Shown here in pieces: positions 41,266-48,358 of a DNA stretch of 52,751 bases (its first letter is position 1; each line of letters opens with the position of its first letter). The DNA is from Candidatus Mediterraneibacter faecavium (lineage in GTDB: Bacteria > Bacillota > Clostridia > Lachnospirales > Lachnospiraceae). Below the pieces are notes generated by a model. It had not been told where the DNA came from. It made no database searches and worked only from the letters and a program-made list of their open reading frames with translations. The stretch is taken from positions 1 through 52,751 of the forward strand of contig DWVY01000016.1 in assembly GCA_019119995.1 (NCBI GenBank), written 5' to 3'. The position numbers and the translations under genes are program-made.

Positions 41266-43917
41266 ATGGGAATGGAAGATGCGATCGGTCAGATCCTTAC
41301 CGCGAAAGATCAGAAACCGATGCTTTTTGAGATTGGCCCGTTGGAATATGATTTCCACGATATTGACGGGTTGTACTATATGCTGGATCGGAAACTGTCC
41401 GGCTGTCTGCTGCTGATGTGGACAAAGCCAATGGATCCAAATGCGGAGGGCACAGTGTTGCTGGATGGAGTACCGGTGGACGGATGTGTCAGCCAGTATA
41501 TGGCAGTCATGGGGAATATGTGGGTGCTGGGGATCCCGCTTCGCGGCAGAGTCACCGAATATGGAAAGAGCTATCAGCTCCATATTGAAGGCTATGCAGA
41601 CGCAGACGGCAATGTAATGGAACCGCAGGAATTCACCGTCCGGGGAGTGGAGAAGACAGAACCCAGACCGGAGTATGCCGCACACGAACAGACTGCGCTT
41701 CAAGCTGCAAGAGAAGGGATCGTTCTTCTGAAAAATGAAGGGAATATCCTGCCGCTTGCGAAAGGTTCTGTGCTGAACCTGTTTGGGAAAGGCGTCCACG
41801 AATTCCGCATCGGCGCTGTCGGCGCCGGCAAGATCAATCCGAGATACAGCGTGAACTTTCTGGAAGCTGTCCGGGCAGACCGGGATTATTCGCTGAATGA
41901 GGAGCTTGTTTCTTTTTACGGCTGCGACAGGGACGTTCTTCCTCCGGCGGAGATGATGGAGAGAGCGAAAGAAATCTCGGATACGGCAATCATTTTCCTG
42001 ACCCGGGCGGCGGGGGAGAATCAGGACGCATCGTCTGCAAAAGGAGAATATTACCTGAGCGATGAGGAAGAGACGCTGATCCGGGGAGTCTCAGAAGTAT
42101 TTCCCAATACCATCGCCGTGTTAAATGTGGGATACCCGATCGATATCACATTTGCTGAAAAGTATCAGGTGAATGGGCTTGTATATCCGGGATTTGCAGG
42201 GATGCTCGCGGGACCGGCGCTTCTGGATATCCTGAGCGGGAATGCAAATCCGTCGGGAAAGCTCCCGGATACATGGGCGCTGGACTATTTTGACATTCCG
42301 TCGTCAAAAAACTTCTATGACTGTGCGGACAAGCCCCGCCTGACGTCGGAGGATACGGTTTATATCGATACTTGTTATGAGGAAGATATTTACGTTGGCT
42401 ACCGGTATTTTAAAACCTTTGGGAAAAAGGAAGCCTATCCCTTCGGATTCGGTCTGAGCTATACGGAGTTCGAGATCCGGTGCGGGGCATTCTCCTTTGA
42501 CGGAGAAGCGCTGGAGGCGGAAGCAGTGATCCGAAATACAGGAGAGCGAGCCGGAAAAGAGGTGCTTCAGCTCTATATAGGGAAGCCGGAAACCGATATG
42601 GAACAGCCGGAAAAAGAGCTGGTATTTTTTGAGAAGACAAAGGAACTGGCACCGGGAGAGGCACAGAGGATAGCCATATATGTTCCGGTAAAAATGCTGA
42701 CATCCTTTTCCGAGGAGGAGAAGGCTTATATTCTTTCAGCCGGAGAGTACAGGATCTATGCGGGAAACAGCGCGGATGCGGAACCGTGCGGCAGCTTTTT
42801 CGTAAGCGGAAAAAGAATCATTAAGAAGACGGAGCATCTGATAAAGTGTGGGAAAAGGTTTCCCCGCCTGTCCAGAAAAGATCCCGGGGGCACATGGCCC
42901 GTTGGAGAATTTTCTGGAGTCGTGCCCGGGAAAACGACCTTCCAGCCTTACCAGGAGCGCCGCAGATATGCTGTAGAGAAGAGCCTGACCGAACGCATTC
43001 AGGAGCAGGGATCCAAGATCATGTTCGATGATGTACGGAAAGACCCGAAACTCGCCGGAGCATTTGCAAAGCAGCTTACGCCCGATGAACTGGCGCGCCT
43101 TACGGTCTGCGCGTCTGCGGGATGGGGAATGGAAGGGATCGGGGAGGCCGGGAGAGTCTTCCGGCTGGAAGGGTACGGTCTCCCGGATTTCCCGGTAAGC
43201 GACGGAAACAGCGGCATCAATCTGAATGTGAAAAATATCGGGATGCCCTCCGGCGCAGTACTTTGCGCTTCCTTTAATAAAGCGCTCTGCGAAGAGACCG
43301 GAAGGGTGATCGGGGAGGAGGCAAAAGAGCTGGGGATCCCGCTGGTCCTTGCGCCGGCGTTTAACATCCACCGCAATCCCCTGAACGGACGCCAGCCGGA
43401 ATATTTTTCGGAGGACCCGTATCTGTCAGGCGTGATGGCAGGACACTACGCAAGGGGGATGGAGAGCGCAGGAACCGCAGCCTGTTATAAACATCTGATC
43501 GGAAACAACTGCGAATCATCCAGAAAGCGGAACCAGAGTCTGATCTCTGAGAGAGCAATCCGGGAAATATATTTCCGTACCTATGAATATGCCATGGAGA
43601 TCCATATGCCGGCAAGCGTTATGACCGCGTACAATGCAGTGAACGGCTGTCCGACGGCAGCGGACGAGGAACTGATCATGGGACTTTTGCGGGAGGAGAA
43701 CGGGTTTGACGGTTTTGTCATGACAGACTGGACGACCTATGACACGGTGGACGTTGCCGCCATGGTCCAGGCGGGAAACTGCTGGATCACGCCCGGATCG
43801 AATGACAATACTTATACAGACCAGATAGTAAAAGGTCTGGAAGAGGGCAGGATCGATCTTGCCAGACTCAGGGAAAACGTGGCGGCGCTGATCCGCACAA
43901 TGGCGAGATTTGCATAG
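41266..43917 (+). CDS. GH3 beta-glycosidase, circularly permuted, with extra N-terminal region
   Basis: This 883-residue protein shares the swapped GH3 order seen at 26764: alpha/beta sandwich first (EGIVLLKNEGNILPLAKG at about 150), fibronectin III-like domain (RAGKEVLQLYIG), barrel last with APAFNIHRNPLNGRQPEYFS and nucleophile D821 in VMTDWTTYD. It has an additional ~140-residue N-terminal beta-rich region (FEIGPLEYDFHDIDGLYYML) not found in the other copy. The region between domains (about 530-590) carries Arg/Lys-rich linker sequence. AAGGAGG precedes the start. No signal peptide. First gene of the second rhamnosidase operon. Confidence 0.92.
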   Translation: MGMEDAIGQILTAKDQKPMLFEIGPLEYDFHDIDGLYYMLDRKLSGCLLLMWTKPMDPNAEGTVLLDGVPVDGCVSQYMAVMGNMWVLGIPLRGRVTEYGKSYQLHIEGYADADGNVMEPQEFTVRGVEKTEPRPEYAAHEQTALQAAREGIVLLKNEGNILPLAKGSVLNLFGKGVHEFRIGAVGAGKINPRYSVNFLEAVRADRDYSLNEELVSFYGCDRDVLPPAEMMERAKEISDTAIIFLTRAAGENQDASSAKGEYYLSDEEETLIRGVSEVFPNTIAVLNVGYPIDITFAEKYQVNGLVYPGFAGMLAGPALLDILSGNANPSGKLPDTWALDYFDIPSSKNFYDCADKPRLTSEDTVYIDTCYEEDIYVGYRYFKTFGKKEAYPFGFGLSYTEFEIRCGAFSFDGEALEAEAVIRNTGERAGKEVLQLYIGKPETDMEQPEKELVFFEKTKELAPGEAQRIAIYVPVKMLTSFSEEEKAYILSAGEYRIYAGNSADAEPCGSFFVSGKRIIKKTEHLIKCGKRFPRLSRKDPGGTWPVGEFSGVVPGKTTFQPYQERRRYAVEKSLTERIQEQGSKIMFDDVRKDPKLAGAFAKQLTPDELARLTVCASAGWGMEGIGEAGRVFRLEGYGLPDFPVSDGNSGINLNVKNIGMPSGAVLCASFNKALCEETGRVIGEEAKELGIPLVLAPAFNIHRNPLNGRQPEYFSEDPYLSGVMAGHYARGMESAGTAACYKHLIGNNCESSRKRNQSLISERAIREIYFRTYEYAMEIHMPASVMTAYNAVNGCPTAADEELIMGLLREENGFDGFVMTDWTTYDTVDVAAMVQAGNCWITPGSNDNTYTDQIVKGLEEGRIDLARLRENVAALIRTMARFA

Positions 43918-43921
43918 TAGA

Positions 43922-43980
43922 TTAAGAAATGCTTTAACAGGTTAAGAATGACTTCAACAAAATAAGAAAAGAATCGGAGG
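43922..43980 (+). repeat. Three degenerate 20 bp direct repeats between GH3 and GH78
   Basis: TTAAGAA recurs at 43922, 43942 and (as ATAAGAA) at 43962 with CAACA/TAACA stretches between. The 20 bp period equals that of the AraC-type sites, though the motif differs. It may be an accessory regulator site or chance. Confidence 0.35.
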
Positions 43981-43988
43981 AAACAGAG

Positions 43989-46745
43989 ATGTTATATGAT
44001 TTCAGGATCGAGTACAGAGAGAACCCTATCGGGATTGACAATCCCCCGCGTTTTTCGTGGAAGATCAAAAGCAGCCGCCAGGATCTGGTGCAGACAGCTT
44101 ATCAGATCCAGGTGACCGGAGGCGGGAAGCTGATGTGGGACAGCGGCTGTGTAAAGAGCCGCCAGTCTGTTCTGGTCCCCTACGGGGGAAAGCCGTTGGA
44201 GCCCATGAGCGTATATCAGGTCCAGGTCAGTGTCCTGGATAATACCGGCGGGCTGGAGCAGGCGACAGGCACCTTTGAAACGGGGATCCTTCTGGAGGAG
44301 AACTGGAAAGGAAAATGGATCACCCACTCTCTGCCGGAGGAGGAAACGGCGTGTCCGGTATATGTCAGACATTTTACGGCAGAGAGACCGGTAAAACGGG
44401 CGAGGCTCTATGCCACTGCCTGCGGCGTGTATGAAGCCTGCGTCAACGGGAAAAAAGCGGGAGACTGCTTTCTGGCGCCAGGCTGGACTTCTTACCACAA
44501 CCGGATCCAGTACCAGACCTATGATATCACGGAACTTCTGGAAAAAGAAAACGAGATTGCTGTTACCGTAGGAAACGGCTGGTATAAGGGAGAGCTGGGA
44601 TTTGACGCCAAACCGGATAACTACGGGAAGAAAACCGTTCTGTCCGCGATGATACGGATCGAATATGAGGACGGGAATATGGAAGAGATCGTGACAGATA
44701 CGGACTGGAAAGTAGAGACAGGAGTAATCCGTTTCTCAGAGATCTACCATGGAGAAACCCAGGACTATACGGCAAAGAAGCAGGAAGCGGGAGATGCGGT
44801 CCTCTTTGATGAGCCGGAGAAACCCGGCCATATCACAGCACAGGAATCCGAGCCGGTCCGTGTGACCAGGCGGTTTGCCCCAAAAGAGAAGATCGTGACG
44901 CCCAAAGGAGAGATTGTTTTTGATTTCGGCCAGAACATGGCGGGGCTGGTAGAAGTAAAACTGCCGAAACTGACAGGGGACAGGCTGGTTATCCGTCATG
45001 CGGAGACGCTGGATAAAGACGGAAATTTCTATACGGAAAATCTGCGCACCGCCAGATGCACAGACACTTACATCTACGGTGAGGATATGGCAGGGAAGAC
45101 CGTAATGCCGCACTTTACGTTCCACGGATTCCGGTATATCTGTGTGGAAGGCGCGGGCAGCGACGTGGAGGCAGCGTGCTTTACGGCCTGCGCGCTCCAT
45201 ACGGATATGCAGGAGACAGGGACATTTCACTCGGACAATCCGCTTGTCAATCAGCTTCAGAGCAACATCCAGTGGGGGCAGAGAAGTAATTTCCTCGATA
45301 TCCCTACCGACTGCCCGCAGCGGGACGAGCGTCTGGGATGGACGGGGGACGCGCAGGTATTCTGCGGCACGGCTTCCTATAATTTCAACACGGCGCTGTT
45401 CTTCCGGAAGTGGCTCCGGGATATGGCTGCGGAAACCACGGATCAGTGGGGCGTTCCCCATGTAGTGCCCAATATCCTGAGTAACCAGGATGGCGCAGCG
45501 GCATGGAGCGACGCCGCGACTATCATCCCCTGGACGCTTTACCAGGTATACGGAGATAAAGAGATGCTGAGAGAACAGTATCCGATGATGAAGCAGTGGG
45601 TGGATTACATCCATGCCAGAGTATCAGAAAACGGCTTATGGCAGACCGGATTCCAGTACGGGGACTGGCTGGCGCTGGATATCGAATCAGGAAGTACGGA
45701 CCGTACCGGCGGAACGGACAGATATCTGGTCGCCAACGCTTATTATGCCTATTCCACCAAGATCGTCCGGGATGCTGCGGGAGAGCTGGGGTATCAGGAA
45801 GATTCTGAAAAATACGGGGAACTGTATGAGGAAATCCGGGAGGCGATCAACTTTGAATTCGTGACGGGAAGCGGACGTCTGGTCAGCGAGACTCAGACCG
45901 CCTGTGTCCTGATGCTGCATTTTGACCTGATAAAACCGGAATTTCGAAAACGGATCCTGGAGACTCTGGAAACAAATATCGGCTCCCACCACAACCACCT
46001 GACAACCGGATTTGTCGGAACGCCTTACCTGTGCCACTGCCTGTCGGAAAACGGACTCCATGACCTTGCAGATGAGATCTTTATGAAAGAAGATTTCCCC
46101 GGATGGTTCTATGCCGTGAAAAAAGGTGCAACGACGATCTGGGAGAGGTGGAATTCCATCCTTCCGAACGGGGACTTTGATGAGTCTGGCATGAATTCCC
46201 TGAACCATTATGCATACGGCTCTATCGGAAGCTGGCTGTACGAAAAAGTGGCGGGGATCCGGTGCCTGGAACCGGGGTACAGGAAGATTCTGATCTGTCC
46301 CACGCTCACAAAAGGAATGACAGAGGTGTCTGCATCCTTTGAATCCATATACGGGACGATCCGGAGCGCATGGAGCTGCCGCGACGGGAAGATTTGTGTG
46401 GATGTGGAGATCCCTGCCAATACGTCGGCTGTGATCCGCCTTCCGGAGAAAGAGGATAAGATCACCGTGGGTTCTGGAAACTATCACTACGAGTATGACA
46501 CGCAGACCTGTTTGGAAATAGAGAAATATTCGCTGGACTCTACGCTTGGCGAACTGGTAGAAGATGAACTGGGCAGGAAGATGTTTGACGAACTCAGCCC
46601 GGGAATGCTAGATGATCCGATGATCAAATTTGCCTTCGGCATGACAGTGGCGGATTTGATTCAGATGGCGGCGGAAGCAAGACCGCTCTACCAGGCTGTG
46701 ATTAATGCCTTGAATGAAAAGCATCGAAAAGAGCTGAAAGGTTAA
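43989..46745 (+). CDS. GH78 alpha-L-rhamnosidase (second copy)
   Basis: This 918-residue protein is a full-length paralogue of 21377-24124. General acid E447 in DCPQRDERLGWTGD and general base E719 in IWERWN are present; N-terminal sandwich domains and the GVYEACVNGKKAGD segment align. Its C-terminal ~70 residues (LDSTLGELVEDELGRKMFDE and on) form the helical tail shared with the other GH78 and the GH3 at 48359. Cytoplasmic. ATCGGAGGAAAC precedes the start, 71 bases after GH3. Differences between the two GH78 copies suggest different aglycones or linkages. Confidence 0.95.
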   Translation: MLYDFRIEYRENPIGIDNPPRFSWKIKSSRQDLVQTAYQIQVTGGGKLMWDSGCVKSRQSVLVPYGGKPLEPMSVYQVQVSVLDNTGGLEQATGTFETGILLEENWKGKWITHSLPEEETACPVYVRHFTAERPVKRARLYATACGVYEACVNGKKAGDCFLAPGWTSYHNRIQYQTYDITELLEKENEIAVTVGNGWYKGELGFDAKPDNYGKKTVLSAMIRIEYEDGNMEEIVTDTDWKVETGVIRFSEIYHGETQDYTAKKQEAGDAVLFDEPEKPGHITAQESEPVRVTRRFAPKEKIVTPKGEIVFDFGQNMAGLVEVKLPKLTGDRLVIRHAETLDKDGNFYTENLRTARCTDTYIYGEDMAGKTVMPHFTFHGFRYICVEGAGSDVEAACFTACALHTDMQETGTFHSDNPLVNQLQSNIQWGQRSNFLDIPTDCPQRDERLGWTGDAQVFCGTASYNFNTALFFRKWLRDMAAETTDQWGVPHVVPNILSNQDGAAAWSDAATIIPWTLYQVYGDKEMLREQYPMMKQWVDYIHARVSENGLWQTGFQYGDWLALDIESGSTDRTGGTDRYLVANAYYAYSTKIVRDAAGELGYQEDSEKYGELYEEIREAINFEFVTGSGRLVSETQTACVLMLHFDLIKPEFRKRILETLETNIGSHHNHLTTGFVGTPYLCHCLSENGLHDLADEIFMKEDFPGWFYAVKKGATTIWERWNSILPNGDFDESGMNSLNHYAYGSIGSWLYEKVAGIRCLEPGYRKILICPTLTKGMTEVSASFESIYGTIRSAWSCRDGKICVDVEIPANTSAVIRLPEKEDKITVGSGNYHYEYDTQTCLEIEKYSLDSTLGELVEDELGRKMFDELSPGMLDDPMIKFAFGMTVADLIQMAAEARPLYQAVINALNEKHRKELKG

Positions 46746-46747
46746 AA

Positions 46748-46800
46748 TTACAATATTTTATTTGATATTACAATACGAAAAACGGATCGTCTGATAAATT
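46748..46800 (+). promoter_or_regulatory. AraC-type site and promoter of the second symporter
   Basis: TTACAAT at 46748 and TTACAAT at 46768 are an exact direct repeat of 20 bp period; TAAATT at 46795-46800 begins 27 bp after the second. It starts 2 bases after the GH78 stop codon. Confidence 0.6.
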
Positions 46801-46850
46801 GATATCATCAGATCTGAAGAAAAGAAAACGATGAGAGAAGGAGGAACATC

Positions 46851-48254
46851 ATGAGTAAGAAACCATTGGGCAAAGATAAATTCGGCGTCCAGAAAGTAAT
46901 GCGTATGAAGGATTATTTCGGCGATGCAATGGGGCAGTTCTCGCTGAATGCTGTATCAACTATGGTAGGTCAGCTTACATATTTCTATACAGATAAGGTA
47001 GGTATGGCGGCCGGAGCGATCGCGACGATGCTGATTGTATGTAAGATCCTGGATGCATTTACCGATCTGATCATGGGAAGGATCGTTGACAATACAAAGC
47101 CGGGAAAAGAAAGATACAGACCATGGCTGATCCGGGCAGGTATTCCCGCCGGGATCATGATGGTACTGATGTTTACCGTACCGGATATAGGAGCTACCGG
47201 ACAGCTGATCTATGCGACCGTCACAAATATCCTGATTACGGCAGTCTTCTATACTGCAATGGCAATCCCGTATACGTCTCTTCTGACCGTCCGTACTAAC
47301 AGCCAGGAAGAGAGAGCTACGATGGGGACCTTCCGTTCCGCTACAGGATATATTGCCGGAACGATCTTCGCAATCGGACTGATCCCGATCACAAACGCAA
47401 TGGGCGGAAACCAGAGCGCATGGATCAAGTTCGGATTTGTCATGGGTATCCTGGTCATCCTTGCAGCGCTGATCTGCTATGTTACAAGCCGTGAGACGGC
47501 GACAGAATCAGGTACTGTTGTAGATATTTCAGAGCAGGAGACGGAAAAAGCAATCCCGTTTAAAGAAGCGATCGGGAAACTGTTCAAGAACAAATACTGG
47601 GTGATCGTGCTGATCGTCAACCTGCTGTCCTGCATCATATATGGACTGCAGTCTGCGTCAGGCACATACTACTGCAAGTGGATCTTCGGAAATGACAATC
47701 TGGTCGGAGTAATGGGAACCATCGGTATGATCCCGACTATCCTCGGGTTTGTACTTGTAGGCCCGATGATCAAAAAGCTGGGAGTAGTGAAAACCCTTCT
47801 TGTCAGCTTCGGGATCGGCATCGCTGCATATGTAGTTATGTTTTTCGCAAGAGAAAACTTTATGATTTATGCGATATGCGGATGCTTTACAACATTTTCA
47901 ACGATCCCGATGATGTGTCTCGTGGGAACCATGACGGCAATGAGTATTGATTATAATGAATACAAATATGGCGTGCGTATGGTCGCAACATCCCAGAGTG
48001 CATCCAGTTTCGGCGGAAAAGTAGGAAGCGGGATCGGAACATCCCTGATCGGATGGATGCTCGGCGCAGTCGGATACAATGCTTCACTGGCCGTTGCCCC
48101 GGCAGCTACAAAGATGGCGATCTACGGATTCTCAATTATAATACCGCTGGTATTTTTCATCATTATGTTTGTTCTTGTGAGCAGATTTAATCTGGAGAGA
48201 GACCTTCCGGCTATGAGAGAAGAAGTTGCTCAGAGAAAGGCACAGAACAAATAA
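46851..48254 (+). CDS. GPH-family sugar:cation symporter (second copy)
   Basis: This 467-residue protein is a 12-helix MelB-like symporter, paralogous to 19834-21264. YFYTDKVGMAAGAIATML and DAFTDLIMGRIVDNTKPG carry the cation-site Asp residues; the TVRTNSQEERATMGTFRS loop and the central acidic loop (VVDISEQETEKAIPFKEA) are conserved. AAGGAGG precedes the ATG. Its own AraC-type promoter precedes it, and a stem-loop follows its stop. With GH78 and GH3 neighbours, it likely imports rhamnosylated or glucosylated small molecules. Confidence 0.92.
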   Translation: MSKKPLGKDKFGVQKVMRMKDYFGDAMGQFSLNAVSTMVGQLTYFYTDKVGMAAGAIATMLIVCKILDAFTDLIMGRIVDNTKPGKERYRPWLIRAGIPAGIMMVLMFTVPDIGATGQLIYATVTNILITAVFYTAMAIPYTSLLTVRTNSQEERATMGTFRSATGYIAGTIFAIGLIPITNAMGGNQSAWIKFGFVMGILVILAALICYVTSRETATESGTVVDISEQETEKAIPFKEAIGKLFKNKYWVIVLIVNLLSCIIYGLQSASGTYYCKWIFGNDNLVGVMGTIGMIPTILGFVLVGPMIKKLGVVKTLLVSFGIGIAAYVVMFFARENFMIYAICGCFTTFSTIPMMCLVGTMTAMSIDYNEYKYGVRMVATSQSASSFGGKVGSGIGTSLIGWMLGAVGYNASLAVAPAATKMAIYGFSIIIPLVFFIIMFVLVSRFNLERDLPAMREEVAQRKAQNK

Positions 48255-48275
48255 GAATTTTAGAAGAAGTACAAT

Positions 48276-48312
48276 GATAAACCTCTTTCATCTGATCATG
48301 GAGAGGTTTATC
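48276..48312 (+). other. Intercistronic hairpin after the second symporter
   Basis: GATAAACCTCT at 48276-48286 pairs perfectly with AGAGGTTTATC at 48302-48312 around a 15-base loop. There is no T tract, so an mRNA-processing or stability element is favoured. It also contains ATGs upstream of the GH3 start, which argues against a start at 48320. Confidence 0.6.
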
Positions 48313-48358
48313 ACTGTATATGGAGAAATTTCCAAAACCGATCATGGAGGAAGAAAAG

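Noticed and set aside
48320..48358. Upstream start for the last GH3 gene
   Set aside because: No ribosome site; it lies next to the intercistronic stem-loop, while 48359 has GGAGGAAG in front.
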